Source of the DNA: Rhizobium sp. BK313 | GTDB taxonomy: Bacteria > Pseudomonadota > Alphaproteobacteria > Rhizobiales > Rhizobiaceae | DNA length: 64,000 nucleotides | Assembly: GCF_014193655.1 (NCBI RefSeq) | Contig: NZ_JACHZQ010000002.1 | Span: forward strand, 833,228-897,227 | Reading direction: 5' to 3' | Shown here: one piece after another, positions 52,151-61,358 of the stretch | Numbering within the stretch: position 1 is the first letter of the stretch | Layout: every line of letters starts with the position of its first letter | Program-made: the position numbers and the translations under genes | The notes under the pieces: model-generated | What the model was told of the DNA's origin: nothing | The model's database searches: none | What the model saw: the letters and a program-made list of their open reading frames with translations, nothing else

Positions 52151-53230
52151 ATGACTGACAGGACAAATTCGCGTTTCGCCATCATGAACCGGCGGTCGTT
52201 TCTCGCCACGGTAGCCACAGGCGCCACAGTGGCCGCACTACCCAAGCAGCTCCTTGCAGCCGACAAGCCGACACTCGTCACATCCATCCGGTCCCTGTCC
52301 AATCCTTATCACGCCGTTTGGAAGACCGGTGCGGAGGCCTTTGCGCAGTCGATCGGACTCGATCATGTGACGCTGGTTTCGGAAGGCAACAGCGAAAAGG
52401 GCATCGCCGATATCAAAGCCATGCTCGCCAAAACCGGCGGCAACATGGTGCTGAACTCCGATCCGAACGACACGCCGGACGCGCGTCCGATCGTAGAGGC
52501 CTGCGCCAAAGCAGGCGCTTATGTCGTCACTCAATGGAACAAGCCGGACGATCTTCATCCCAAGGACTTCAATCCCTACTACGTATCGCATATCGAATTT
52601 GACGGCGTTTCCAGCGGCAAGCAGATCGCCGAAATTCTCTTCAAGACGATGGGCGGCAAGGGCGGCATCATCGCACTCGGCGGACAAATTTCAAATACGG
52701 CGGCGATCGAGCGCAAGAAGGGGCTGGAACAGGCACTGGCCGCCAATCCCGATATCAAGCTCCTGGACTTCCAGGTTGCGAACTGGAAATCGTCTGAAGC
52801 CTACGACCTGACAAGCAACCTTTTGACGCGCTTCGGCGACGACGTAAAAGGCATCTGGGCCGCCAACGACGACATGGGGACCGGCGCTCTCGAGGCCTTG
52901 CGTGCGGAGAGCCTTGCTGGTCAGGTCCCAGTCGTCGGCGTCGACGGCATCAAGGCTGCGGTGGATGCCGTCCGCAAGGGTGAATTCGCCTGCACCGTTA
53001 CTTCCGATCCGTTCTGGCAGGGCGGCATGGGGCTCGCGATCGGTCTTGCGGCCTTGCAGAAGAAGTTCGATCCGGCCAAGGAGCCGCCCGAGCATCGCGA
53101 GTTCTACGGCAAGGCGGTGCTGATCGCCAAGGACAATGTCGAGGACTACTACAAGACCAATATCGACTCTCATCCGCAGCTCGACTGGAGCGACCTCTGG
53201 GGCCGCGTCACGGGTCCTATTCGCGCTTAA
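52151..53230 (+). CDS. ABC sugar-binding protein, ribose type
   Basis: 359-residue periplasmic-binding protein of the RbsB class. The signal is twin-arginine-like (MNRRSFLATVATGATVAALP, ending LLAA). The mature domain has TSIRSLSNPYHAVWKTGAEA, GNSEKGIADIKAMLAKTGGN, IWAANDDMGTGALEALRAES and VPVVGVDGIKAAVDAVRKGE. GGGAGG stands upstream of the ATG at 52151; an internal ATG at 52184 directly starts the signal. First gene of a four-gene importer with two permeases and a double ATPase. Confidence 0.92.
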   Translation: MTDRTNSRFAIMNRRSFLATVATGATVAALPKQLLAADKPTLVTSIRSLSNPYHAVWKTGAEAFAQSIGLDHVTLVSEGNSEKGIADIKAMLAKTGGNMVLNSDPNDTPDARPIVEACAKAGAYVVTQWNKPDDLHPKDFNPYYVSHIEFDGVSSGKQIAEILFKTMGGKGGIIALGGQISNTAAIERKKGLEQALAANPDIKLLDFQVANWKSSEAYDLTSNLLTRFGDDVKGIWAANDDMGTGALEALRAESLAGQVPVVGVDGIKAAVDAVRKGEFACTVTSDPFWQGGMGLAIGLAALQKKFDPAKEPPEHREFYGKAVLIAKDNVEDYYKTNIDSHPQLDWSDLWGRVTGPIRA

Positions 53231-53341
53231 AACGGTATCATTTCTCCCGGCAGTCCGTGGCCCCCCGCCCGGCTGTCTCCTGCTGGCGGGCGTGTTACGA
53301 CGCTCGCCAGCCCCTCGGATGACGTAGCGAGGTGCCGTCTG

Positions 53342-54382
53342 TTGACCATCAATGCCCAAAACATCAAGAGTATAACGAAAAGCAAACAGGCAGGTGCCAT
53401 GCCGACCGTTGGAGGCCGCCTCTTCGGCAGGCCAAATCTCAAGCAACTGCGCGCCTATGCGCCACTTCTCGTTTTGATCGCGCTCTGCGTCCTGATCACG
53501 ATCGCCAATCCGAATTTTATCGAGCTGCGCAATCTCGTCCGCGTCGCAAACTCCGCTGCGGTGCCACTGACGCTGGCAATGGGCCTGACCTTCATCATTC
53601 TGCTCGGGAGTATCGATCTCTCGGTGGAAGGTTCGCTTTCGGTCGCTGCCATGGTGACGGTACTCCTGGCGACCAATGACGCGAATGCCAATTCTTTTGG
53701 TTGGCTCGCCGTCATTGCGGCGATTGCAGCCAGCACGGCAATGGGTTTCGTGACCGGCGTCATCCAGACTTTCCTCAGAATTCCATCCTTCATGGCGACG
53801 CTCGGTGTCTGGTTCATCGGGCTCGGTATTTCGGTCTATATGCTCGGAGGTTCGGCCGTACGCCTGATGGACCCGTCCATCCGCGATCTCGCGCTCATGC
53901 GCGTCCTTGGTCTGCCGGTCGCCGTTTGGGTGGCCTTGGTGGCCTTCCTGCTTGCCTGCGGGGTTCAATATTATACGCGTCTCGGCCGCCACATCATGGC
54001 GATTGGTGGCGGTGAGGACGTGGCAGAGCTCTCGGGCATCAATTTGCGCCGGGTGCGCATCATGGCCTTCAGTCTCGCCGGTTTCTTCTTCGGCATTGCA
54101 GGCGTGCTTGCCGCGGCCCAGCTCGGACGGTCGGATGCGGTCATTGCCGACGGCCGGCTTTTTGCCGCCGTCACCGCCGTCGTTGTCGGCGGGACTGCCC
54201 TCACCGGTGGCGAGGGCGGTGTCGTCAATACGCTCATCGGTGTGCTGATCGTCACCGTTCTCAGCAACGGCATGATCCTGCTGGGCATCTCTCCCTATGT
54301 TCAGCAGACCGTGCAGGGACTGATGATCATTGCCGCAGTCGCCCTTTCGCTCGACCGTCTGCGTCTCAAGATCGTGAAGTGA
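53342..54382 (+). CDS. ABC sugar permease, RbsC type
   Basis: 346 residues from a TTG start at 53342, or 327 from the ATG at 53399; neither has a perfect ribosome-binding site. The BPD_transp_2 family is clear: LRNLVRVANSAAVPLTLAMG, TFIILLGSIDLSVEGSLSVA, IPSFMATLGVWFIGLG, YYTRLGRHIMAIGGGEDVAE and VVGGTALTGGEGGVVNTLIG. About ten helices. It overlaps the ATPase frame by 4 bp (GTGA). Confidence 0.92.
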   Translation: MTINAQNIKSITKSKQAGAMPTVGGRLFGRPNLKQLRAYAPLLVLIALCVLITIANPNFIELRNLVRVANSAAVPLTLAMGLTFIILLGSIDLSVEGSLSVAAMVTVLLATNDANANSFGWLAVIAAIAASTAMGFVTGVIQTFLRIPSFMATLGVWFIGLGISVYMLGGSAVRLMDPSIRDLALMRVLGLPVAVWVALVAFLLACGVQYYTRLGRHIMAIGGGEDVAELSGINLRRVRIMAFSLAGFFFGIAGVLAAAQLGRSDAVIADGRLFAAVTAVVVGGTALTGGEGGVVNTLIGVLIVTVLSNGMILLGISPYVQQTVQGLMIIAAVALSLDRLRLKIVK

Positions 54383-55890
54383 CCGCCATGTTAACAGCCA
54401 ACGAAATCAGTAAGTCATTTGCCGGCGTTCACGCATTGAAGAACGTCTCGCTCGACATCAGGCCAAACGAGGTCGTCGGACTGATCGGCGAGAACGGCGC
54501 CGGCAAGTCGACATTGATGCGCATTCTTGCCGGAACGCATCAGCCGGACGGCGGAACGCTCATGCTCGACGGCCAGCCGCTCAAATTGCGCAATGCGCGC
54601 GATGGCGCGGCGCACGGCATCGGCATGGTCTTTCAGGAACAGTCGCTGCTGCTGAACCTCTCCGTGGCCGAAAACATCTATCTGGGTCAGGAAGACCAGT
54701 TCGTCCGCTTCGGCGTCATGAACTGGACGCGCATGCGCGCGGCAGCGAAGCGCCAGCTCGCAAAGATCGGCGTCGACATCGATGTCACCGCGCGCACCTC
54801 GGAGCTGACGTTCGCGGCTCGCCAAATGGTGGAATTGGCAAAGGCGCTGACGCTCGAGGAAACGGTGTCGCGGCCGCTCGTCATTCTGCTCGACGAGCCG
54901 ACCTCGGTACTGAGTGGCAGCGATATCGACGTGCTTTTCAAGCGTGTGCGGTCGCTGAAATCCCGGGCGAGCTTCGTCTTCGTCTCGCATCGATTGGACG
55001 AAGTGCTGCGCATCTCCGACCGCGTCTATACGATGAAGGACGGGCAGGTCGTGGCCGAGCACAGGGCGTCAGATATCACCGGACCGGAACTGCACGAGAT
55101 CATGGTCGGACGCGGCTTGCAGGCCAGTTACTATAAGGAGAACAAGCAGCTTCCGCCGCGAAGCGAGATCGTTGTTGATGCCAGTCGGCTGTGCATAAAC
55201 GGTGCATTTCATGATGTCGATCTGCAAATTCGCGCCGGCGAGATCGTAGGCATAGCAGGAGTCGTCGGATCGGGCCGCGAAGAGGTGACCCGGGCAATCG
55301 GCGGCTTTCTTACGCATACGGGCGGAACGTTGAAGATCAATGGCGAAGCGGTACATTTTCGCAGGCCGCAGCAGGCGGTGCGCAAGAGCATCGGCTACAT
55401 TCCGCGCGAAAGACGCGTCGAGGGCCTGGTGATGTTTCTCTCCATTGCCGAGAACATCACGCTTGCGGACTTGTCTTCCGTCATGCGCAACGGCGCGATC
55501 GATTACGGCCGCGAGCGCAAGCTCGCAAGCGATTGGATCCGTCGCCTGCGCATCAAGGCACCGGGTCCGGATATCGCCTGTCGAAAACTCTCCGGCGGTA
55601 ACCAGCAGAAAGTGGTGCTGGCGCGATGGATGACGGCAGGGTCGCGCATCTTGATCCTTGATCACCCGACGCGAGGGCTCGATGTCGGCGCGAAGGAAGA
55701 GGTCTACGAACTGGTGCGCGAATTGTCGTCACAAGGCGTCGCAATCCTGCTGATTTCCGACACGCTCGAGGAGACCATCGGCCTTTCGCATCGCGTCCTG
55801 GTGATGCGCGACGGCGCCGTGACCGCACATTTCGATGCGGCTCCAGGCAGCAAGCCGGACCAGGTCGATCTGGTCCGGGCAATGGTTTGA
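54379..55890 (+). CDS. ABC sugar ATPase, RbsA type (double domain)
   Basis: 503-residue twin ATPase. Domain 1: Walker A GENGAGKST, Q-loop GMVFQEQSLLLNL, Walker B VILLDEPTSVL. Its signature is degenerate (ELTFAARQMVELAKAL in place of LSVGxQQ). Domain 2: a modified Walker A (GVVGSGREE) as usual for RbsA, and an intact signature LSGGNQQKVVLARWM with ILILDHPTRGLDVGAKEE. Start GTG at 54379 (overlapping the permease stop) or ATG 54388. DHPTRG replaces the more common DEPTRG at the second Walker B, which matches the usual loss of activity in one half. Confidence 0.92.
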   Translation: MTAMLTANEISKSFAGVHALKNVSLDIRPNEVVGLIGENGAGKSTLMRILAGTHQPDGGTLMLDGQPLKLRNARDGAAHGIGMVFQEQSLLLNLSVAENIYLGQEDQFVRFGVMNWTRMRAAAKRQLAKIGVDIDVTARTSELTFAARQMVELAKALTLEETVSRPLVILLDEPTSVLSGSDIDVLFKRVRSLKSRASFVFVSHRLDEVLRISDRVYTMKDGQVVAEHRASDITGPELHEIMVGRGLQASYYKENKQLPPRSEIVVDASRLCINGAFHDVDLQIRAGEIVGIAGVVGSGREEVTRAIGGFLTHTGGTLKINGEAVHFRRPQQAVRKSIGYIPRERRVEGLVMFLSIAENITLADLSSVMRNGAIDYGRERKLASDWIRRLRIKAPGPDIACRKLSGGNQQKVVLARWMTAGSRILILDHPTRGLDVGAKEEVYELVRELSSQGVAILLISDTLEETIGLSHRVLVMRDGAVTAHFDAAPGSKPDQVDLVRAMV

Positions 55891-55900
55891 GGAGACCGTC

Positions 55901-56869
55901 ATGGAACGCTTCAACGACATTAAATCTCTGCTTGCTGCGGGCTGGGTGCAGGGCGCAATATCGCCCGCGTTGCTGGTGGTTCTGGTCTTGATCATCGAAG
56001 TCGCTGCACCCGGCTTCCTGACCAGTGACACGCTCATTCTGCTCCTGTCCAATACGGCCGTGCTTTTCATTCTTGCTGCGGGCGTCACCTTTGTCATTCT
56101 TATCGGCGGCATCGATCTCTCGATCCAATCGGTTGCTTCGCTTGCAAGCGTCATTCTCGCTCAACTGCTGCCGCAGATCGGTATGCTGGCCTTTCCGGTT
56201 GCCATTCTTTCCGGTCTCGCCTTCGGCATCTTGAGCGGCTACGTCCATGTGCGTCTGAAAGTGCCGTCGTTCGTGGCGACGCTCGCGACCGGCGGTGTCG
56301 TGGCCGGCATCGCGCTTTGGGCAGCCGCCGGTCGGGCCATTACCATTGAGGAAGGCGGCCGCGAAAATACGGCGTGGATCAATGGAACGTTTGCCGGACT
56401 GCCGACGGTAATCTGGATTGCCGTTGCCATTGGCATCCTGGCATTTGTCGGCCTCCGATATACACGTTTTGGCCGTCACAGTTTGGCTGTCGGCGCCGGC
56501 GAACCTGCGGCAATTGCTGCCGGCATCAACGTCGAACGGACAAAGATCCTAGCCTTTGCGATCTCTGGAATGCTTGCGGCGATCGCGGGGACAATACTTG
56601 CAGCACGTCTTTCGAGCGGCTCTCCCAATCTCGCCAATCAGTTGCTGCTGCCAGCCATCGCGGCGGTTATCGTTGGCGGCACGGCGATCACTGGTGGCCT
56701 TGGCGGCGTGGCGCGAACGGCTGTCGGCGCGCTGATCATCTCGATCGTTCGCATAGGCATGACATTCGTCGGGATCAATATTTTCGCGGAAAATGTCGTG
56801 TTCGGGGCGGTTCTCATTCTCGCCGTCGCCATCACCATCGACCGCAGCAAGATTGCGATCATCAAATGA
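55901..56869 (+). CDS. ABC sugar permease, RbsC type
   Basis: 322 residues, second BPD_transp_2 permease of the importer. It has LLLSNTAVLFILAAGVTFVI, LIGGIDLSIQSVASLASVIL, VPSFVATLATGGVVAGIALW and VIVGGTAITGGLGGVARTAV. The ATG at 55901 follows GAGGAGACC, 10 bp after the ATPase stop. Two different permeases imply a heterodimeric channel. Confidence 0.93.
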   Translation: MERFNDIKSLLAAGWVQGAISPALLVVLVLIIEVAAPGFLTSDTLILLLSNTAVLFILAAGVTFVILIGGIDLSIQSVASLASVILAQLLPQIGMLAFPVAILSGLAFGILSGYVHVRLKVPSFVATLATGGVVAGIALWAAAGRAITIEEGGRENTAWINGTFAGLPTVIWIAVAIGILAFVGLRYTRFGRHSLAVGAGEPAAIAAGINVERTKILAFAISGMLAAIAGTILAARLSSGSPNLANQLLLPAIAAVIVGGTAITGGLGGVARTAVGALIISIVRIGMTFVGINIFAENVVFGAVLILAVAITIDRSKIAIIK

Positions 56870-56899
56870 CCGGGTGGTGTAGGCAGGCACCCGAAAATG

Positions 56900-56928
56900 A
56901 AAAAGGCCGCGCCAACCGGCGCGGCCTT
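56900..56928. terminator. Bidirectional intrinsic terminator
   Basis: AAGGCCGCGCC (56903-56913) pairs with GGCGCGGCCTT (56918-56928) around a 4-base loop. On the minus strand it is followed by TTTTTCATTTT (from 56904 leftwards), ideal for ending the glyoxalase gene. On the plus strand the tail is weaker but would help to end the ABC operon. Confidence 0.85.
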
Positions 56929-56946
56929 CGAAGGGCGAAGCGATCG

Positions 56947-57360
56947 TTACATCGTGTCGAGACCGATCAGCTCGATCTTGTATCCATCCGGGTCTTCGAT
57001 AAAGGCAATATGCGTCGTGCCATGCATCATTGGACCCGGCGGACGCGGGATCTTGGCTCCCTGCTTTTCGAGTGCGGCACAAACGGCATAGATATCGTTC
57101 ACGCCAAGCGCCAGATGGCCGAAGCCGGAGCCCAGGTCGTAAGCTTCCTCACGGCCCCAATTGTAGGTCAGCTCGACGACCGTGTCGGTCTCTTCCGGGC
57201 CATAGCCGACGAAGGCATTGGTGAACTTGCCGCCTGGATAATCATCCCTGCGCAAGAGCTTCATGCCGAGCAGCTCGGTGTAGAATTTGATCGATCTGTC
57301 GAGGTCGAGAACACGGATCATCGTGTGCATCATTCGAAATTGGCCGGACGCCGCGGTCAT
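56947..57360 (-). CDS. gloA: Lactoylglutathione lyase (glyoxalase I)
   Basis: 137-residue VOC-fold metalloenzyme converting the methylglyoxal-glutathione hemithioacetal to S-lactoylglutathione. Motifs are MMHTMIRVLDLDRSIKFYTE (first His ligand), VVELTYNWG (Glu), GFGHLALGVNDIY (His) and IAFIEDPDGYKIELIG (Glu). The start at 57358-57360 follows AGGAGG. It is divergent from the FAD-linked oxidase gene. In this setting it may detoxify aldehydes formed during deoxy-sugar breakdown, or be an ordinary household copy. Confidence 0.92.
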   Translation of the reverse strand: MTAASGQFRMMHTMIRVLDLDRSIKFYTELLGMKLLRRDDYPGGKFTNAFVGYGPEETDTVVELTYNWGREEAYDLGSGFGHLALGVNDIYAVCAALEKQGAKIPRPPGPMMHGTTHIAFIEDPDGYKIELIGLDTM

Positions 57361-57456
57361 AGTGTGGATCCTCCTGCAAGTTATCGTTTTCAAACTGGTT
57401 TTTAGCGAAAGAGAGGCAGCGGAAAAGGTCCCTGCACTTGATGTTCGAAACCAGTG

Positions 57457-57467
57457 TTGTATGATAA
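57457..57467. promoter_or_regulatory. Second FadR-type operator candidate (imperfect)
   Basis: TTGTATGATAA (57457-57467) differs at one base from the TTGT-N3-ACAA form seen at 52056. It lies 54 bp before the FAD-linked oxidase, in the divergent promoter with gloA. Same inferred regulator. Confidence 0.35.
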
Positions 57468-57520
57468 CCATGTAAGTAACCCAATTGTCCAGTATTTTCC
57501 CGTTTGATCGGAGCAACCGC

Positions 57521-58972
57521 ATGAATGCCGTCCCGCCCCTTCAGGAAAGAGCGCTTGCAGCCCTTTCCGCCGCAATGCCGGCGGACATGTTCCTGACGGA
57601 CGACGAAGCCATGGACCGCTATAGTCGCGACTGGTCCGGCGATCATTACGGGCGTCCACTTGCGGTGGCGCGGCCGCGATCGACGGAGGAGTTGAGCCGC
57701 TTGATGAAATGCTGTCATGACCAGCAGATTCATGTGGTGCCGCAGGGCGGACTGACGGGGCTCGTCGGGGCGGCTGTGCCGACCTATCCGGGCGGTGAGG
57801 TCGTCGTTTCCTTGGAGCGGATGAACAAGGTGCGCTCGGTCAACCCCATCGATTTCGCAATGGTCGTGGAAGCGGGCTGTATTCTGGAAGATGCCAAGCG
57901 CCATGCCGAAGCGGCTGACTGCATCTTGCCGATCACCTTCGGCGCACAGGGCACCTGCCGCATCGGCGGAAACGTCGCGACCAACGCCGGCGGCTTCAAC
58001 GTCTTGCGATACGGCATGACGCGCGAGCTCGTGCTTGGTCTGGAGGTCGTGCTTGCAGACGGCCGTATCTGGAATGGCTTGCGCACGCTGAGGAAAGATA
58101 ATCGCGGCTATGACCTGAAACAGCTTTTTATCGGCAGCGAAGGCACCCTCGGCATCGTCACCGCCGTGGCGCTCAAGATCTTTCCGAAGCCCGAGCAGGT
58201 AGAGACGGCGCTGGTTGGTCTTCAATCCGTCGAGGCCGCCATGCAGCTTTATGCTCGGGCGCGGCGCCAGTGCAGCGATCTGCTGACCGCCTTCGAGCTC
58301 ATCCTGCGCGGCGGCATCGAGATCGCCATCAATGCCAGAAAGGATCTACACGATCCGCTGGGCAGTCCCTATCCCGTTTATGTTCTCATCGAAGCCTCGG
58401 CAGCCGGCCGGGTCGATCTGCGGGCGCTGCTCGAAGGCTTTCTCGCCGACGCATCGGATCTTGTTCTTGATGGCGTCATTGCCGGCAGCAAGGCACAGGC
58501 CGACCGGCTCTGGCTGTTGCGGGAGATGATGGTCGAGGCGCAAGGCCGGGGCGGGCGTTATCTTAGGACAGATGTCTCGGTTTCCATATCCAGCCTGGCG
58601 GCCTTCGTTTCCGACGCCCTTGATGCTCTCGCCAAGATGCACCCCGATGCGATTGCCGTGACCTACGGCCATGTCGGCGACGGCAACATTCACCTGAACA
58701 TCGTTCCTCCGGTGGACATGCCGGCCAACCGGTTCGATGAGCTTTTCCATGCGACGGAAGAGGTGATCTTCGACGTGATCGACAAGCATGGCGGCTCGAT
58801 CAGTGCTGAGCACGGCATCGGACGCGTCAAACAGGCTGCGTTTCTCAAGCGGGCCGACCCCTTGACGCTCGAGCTCTCCCGCCGGATCAAGGACGCATTC
58901 GACCCGAAGCATTTACTGAGCGAGGGTCGGATATTGGCAAGCGTTGAAGGCGAGGCAAAGGGTAGCGAATGA
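57521..58972 (+). CDS. FAD-linked oxidase, GlcD/D-2-hydroxyacid dehydrogenase type
   Basis: 483-residue flavoprotein of the GlcD/Dld2 family. The PCMH domain has VVPQGGLTGLVGAAVPTYPG and TFGAQGTCRIGGNVATNAGG; the C-terminal FAD-oxidase domain has VTYGHVGDGNIHLNIVPP and SISAEHGIGRVKQAAFLKRA. Family members oxidise D-lactate, glycolate or D-2-hydroxyglutarate to the 2-oxo acid. The ATG at 57521 has GGAG upstream. It overlaps the FadR-type gene by 4 bp, followed by SDR and FAH genes. A role in oxidising a 2-hydroxy acid from the sugar pathway is the likeliest. Confidence 0.9.
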   Translation: MNAVPPLQERALAALSAAMPADMFLTDDEAMDRYSRDWSGDHYGRPLAVARPRSTEELSRLMKCCHDQQIHVVPQGGLTGLVGAAVPTYPGGEVVVSLERMNKVRSVNPIDFAMVVEAGCILEDAKRHAEAADCILPITFGAQGTCRIGGNVATNAGGFNVLRYGMTRELVLGLEVVLADGRIWNGLRTLRKDNRGYDLKQLFIGSEGTLGIVTAVALKIFPKPEQVETALVGLQSVEAAMQLYARARRQCSDLLTAFELILRGGIEIAINARKDLHDPLGSPYPVYVLIEASAAGRVDLRALLEGFLADASDLVLDGVIAGSKAQADRLWLLREMMVEAQGRGGRYLRTDVSVSISSLAAFVSDALDALAKMHPDAIAVTYGHVGDGNIHLNIVPPVDMPANRFDELFHATEEVIFDVIDKHGGSISAEHGIGRVKQAAFLKRADPLTLELSRRIKDAFDPKHLLSEGRILASVEGEAKGSE

Positions 58973-59688
58973 CGCTGAAACTGGACAAGGTCAACCGGGG
59001 GCCACATCTGTCGACATTGGTCGCGAGTTCGATTTCGCGGGAGATCGTGCAAGGCCGGCTGAAACCGGGCGATCAACTGCCGACTGAACAGCAACTGGCA
59101 CAGACATTCGGTGTCAGCCGCAACGTCGTTCGCGAGGCGATTGCCCGGCTGCGCTCCGAAGGCCGTATCTGGTCGCAACAGGGGCGTGGCGCCTTCGTTG
59201 CGGATCAGCCCAACGCCACGGTGCTGACCATCGATTTCGAGGCGCTGCAGCAGGCCAATGCCTTCCAGTCGCTTTTTGAATTGCGCGGCATTCTCGAAGT
59301 TGAAGCAGCCGCGCTCGCAGCCAAACGCCGGACCCGCGACGATCTGCTGGCCATGAAGGACGTGCTCGCGACCATGCATGCCGCCCCATACGGCAGCGTG
59401 ATGTGGCTGAAGACCGATCTCGAATTCCACAAGACCGTCGCTGCCGCAACCGGCAATGCCTACATGGTCCAGTTTCTGATGTTCGTCTCCGAAAGGGTGC
59501 GCGAAAGCATCCTTGCTTCCGGCAATCAACAGCGTTCGGAGGATCTCGCCGTCGTAACGCTCGGTGAGCATCAGCGCATTCTCGATGCCATCGAAGCTGG
59601 AGACGGTGCCGAGGCTCGGGAGGCCATGCGTGATCATCTCCATGGCGCCGCAAGCCGTGTGGGTCTTGGCGCAGAGCAATCCGAATAA
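58969..59688 (+). CDS. FadR-type GntR regulator (FCD domain)
   Basis: 239 residues. The winged helix is [20 protein letters not shown], then [20 protein letters not shown], and the FCD effector domain has [40 protein letters not shown] and [20 protein letters not shown] with its metal-binding His/Asp pattern. The start overlaps the oxidase stop (ATGA). FCD regulators usually bind carboxylic acids, here perhaps lactate, pyruvate or a sugar acid. Candidate operators lie at 52056 and 57457. Confidence 0.92.
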   Translation: MTLKLDKVNRGPHLSTLVASSISREIVQGRLKPGDQLPTEQQLAQTFGVSRNVVREAIARLRSEGRIWSQQGRGAFVADQPNATVLTIDFEALQQANAFQSLFELRGILEVEAAALAAKRRTRDDLLAMKDVLATMHAAPYGSVMWLKTDLEFHKTVAAATGNAYMVQFLMFVSERVRESILASGNQQRSEDLAVVTLGEHQRILDAIEAGDGAEAREAMRDHLHGAASRVGLGAEQSE

Positions 59689-59705
59689 TCTTTTGAGGTT
59701 TTGAC

Positions 59706-60449
59706 ATGACTGGAAGGCTTGAGGGAAAGACGGCTGTCGTAACGGCGGCCGGGCAGGGGATGGGACGCGCCACGGTGCTCGCCTTCCTGCGCGAAGGCGC
59801 GCGCGTCTGCGCGACCGATATCGACGCCGGTAAGCTGGATACGCTGCGCGATCACGCCGGTGTCACGGCGCGCAAGCTGGATGTGCTGAACCCGGCCGAA
59901 ATTCGTGCCTTCGCGGAGGACATCGAGGCGCCCGACATCCTCTTCAACTGCGCCGGTTTCGTTCATCACGGCTCGATCCTCGACTGCGACGAGGATGCCT
60001 TCGACTTTTCCGTCAATCTGAACCTTCGCGCCATGTACCGGATGATCCGCGCCTTCCTACCGGGCATGGTCGCCCGCGGCGGCGGGTCGATCGTCAACAT
60101 GGCGTCTGTTGCTTCCACCGTCATCGCCGCGCCGAACCGCTTCATCTACGGCACGACGAAGGCCGCCGTTATCGGCCTTACAAAATCGGTCGCGCTGGAC
60201 TATGTCGGCCAGGGTATCCGCGCCAACGCGATCTGCCCCGGAACGGTTGAGAGCCCCTCGCTGCAGGACCGGATGCGCGCGCTCGGCGATTACGACCAAG
60301 CCCGTGCGAGCTTCATCGCCCGCCAGCCAATGGGGCGGCTTGGAACGGCGGAGGAAGTCGCCGAACTCGTCGTTTACCTCGCGAGCAATGAATCTGCTTT
60401 CATGACCGGCAACGCGATCGTCATCGATGGCGGTTGGGCGAACGCCTGA
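59706..60449 (+). CDS. SDR, 2-keto-3-deoxy-L-fuconate dehydrogenase-like
   Basis: 247-residue SDR. It has [60 protein letters not shown] (Ser, Tyr), [20 protein letters not shown] (Lys) and [11 protein letters not shown]. AAGQGxGRA together with [17 protein letters not shown] is the pattern of DHRS6/2-keto-3-deoxy-L-fuconate dehydrogenases. With the next gene this gives oxidation of 2-keto-3-deoxy acid to a 2,4-diketo acid and its hydrolysis. It lies 17 bp after the regulator. Confidence 0.88.
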   Translation: MTGRLEGKTAVVTAAGQGMGRATVLAFLREGARVCATDIDAGKLDTLRDHAGVTARKLDVLNPAEIRAFAEDIEAPDILFNCAGFVHHGSILDCDEDAFDFSVNLNLRAMYRMIRAFLPGMVARGGGSIVNMASVASTVIAAPNRFIYGTTKAAVIGLTKSVALDYVGQGIRANAICPGTVESPSLQDRMRALGDYDQARASFIARQPMGRLGTAEEVAELVVYLASNESAFMTGNAIVIDGGWANA

Positions 60450-60479
60450 AGACAAACGCAAAGACAACGGACAATTGAT

Positions 60480-61325
60480 ATGAAGCTTCTGAGATACGGT
60501 CAGCGCGGCTCCGAAAAGCCCGGCATTCTCGACAGGAATGGCAAAATCAGAGATCTGAGCAGCGAGATCGACGATGTGGCGGGGAAAAGCCTCACCGCCG
60601 CCGGACTTGCAAAGATCGCAGCGATTGATGTCGAGAGCCTGCCGCTGGTTGCCGAGCCGGGCCGCTTGGGGCCATGTGTCGCGGGCAGCGGCAAGTTCAT
60701 CTGCGTTGGCCTGAACTATGCCGACCATGCTGCCGAGACAGGTGCCGCAATTCCCGAAGAGCCGATTCTCTTCATGAAGGCGACCAGCGCCATCACCGGC
60801 CCGAACGATAATGTCATCATCCCGCGCAAATCGAGGAAAACCGACTGGGAAGTCGAGCTCGGCGTCGTCATCGGGGACGAGGCCCGTTACGTCTCCGAAG
60901 CCGACGCGATGAAACATGTTGCCGGCTATTGCCTGATCAACGATGTCTCCGAGCGTGAATTCCAAGCTGAACGCGGCGGCCAATGGACTAAAGGCAAGTC
61001 AGCCGACAGCTTCGGCCCGATCGGTCCGTGGGTGGTGACGCGCGACGAGATCGCCGACCCCCAGAACCTGAAGATGTGGCTGTCGGTCGATGGCACAATG
61101 CGCCAGAACGGTTCTACGAAGACGATGATCTTCGGTGTCGCCTTCCTTGTCCACTATATATCGCAGTTCATGAGCCTGCAGCCCGGCGACATCATTTCCA
61201 CCGGCACACCGCCGGGTGTGGGTCTCGGCATGAAGCCTCCTGTTTTCCTGAAAGCAGGCCAGACCATCAGGCTTGGCATCGAAGGCCTTGGTGAGCAGAC
61301 GCAGTTGACGGTAGACGCGACCTGA
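60480..61325 (+). CDS. FAH-family 2,4-diketo-3-deoxy-sugar acid hydrolase-like
   Basis: 281-residue fumarylacetoacetate-hydrolase family enzyme. The metal site and core have FICVGLNYADHAAETGAAIP, EPILFMKATSAITGPNDNVI, DWEVELGVVIG, NDVSEREFQAERGGQWTKGK and DIISTGTPPGVGLG. Close relatives cleave 2,4-diketo-3-deoxy-L-fuconate or -rhamnonate into pyruvate and lactate. Adjacent to the matching SDR. Upstream steps (sugar dehydrogenase, lactonase, dehydratase) are not in the window; the GMC enzyme could be the first oxidation. Confidence 0.9.
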   Translation: MKLLRYGQRGSEKPGILDRNGKIRDLSSEIDDVAGKSLTAAGLAKIAAIDVESLPLVAEPGRLGPCVAGSGKFICVGLNYADHAAETGAAIPEEPILFMKATSAITGPNDNVIIPRKSRKTDWEVELGVVIGDEARYVSEADAMKHVAGYCLINDVSEREFQAERGGQWTKGKSADSFGPIGPWVVTRDEIADPQNLKMWLSVDGTMRQNGSTKTMIFGVAFLVHYISQFMSLQPGDIISTGTPPGVGLGMKPPVFLKAGQTIRLGIEGLGEQTQLTVDAT

Positions 61326-61334
61326 ATGTTTCGC

Positions 61335-61358
61335 AGGAGGCGCTATCGTGCGCCTCCT
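61335..61358 (+). terminator. Hairpin after the deoxy-sugar operon
   Basis: AGGAGGCGC (61335-61343) pairs with GCGCCTCCT (61350-61358) around six bases, 10 bp after the hydrolase stop. The tail is CTCTT, not a full T-run, so it may be Rho-assisted or a weak intrinsic terminator. Confidence 0.55.
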
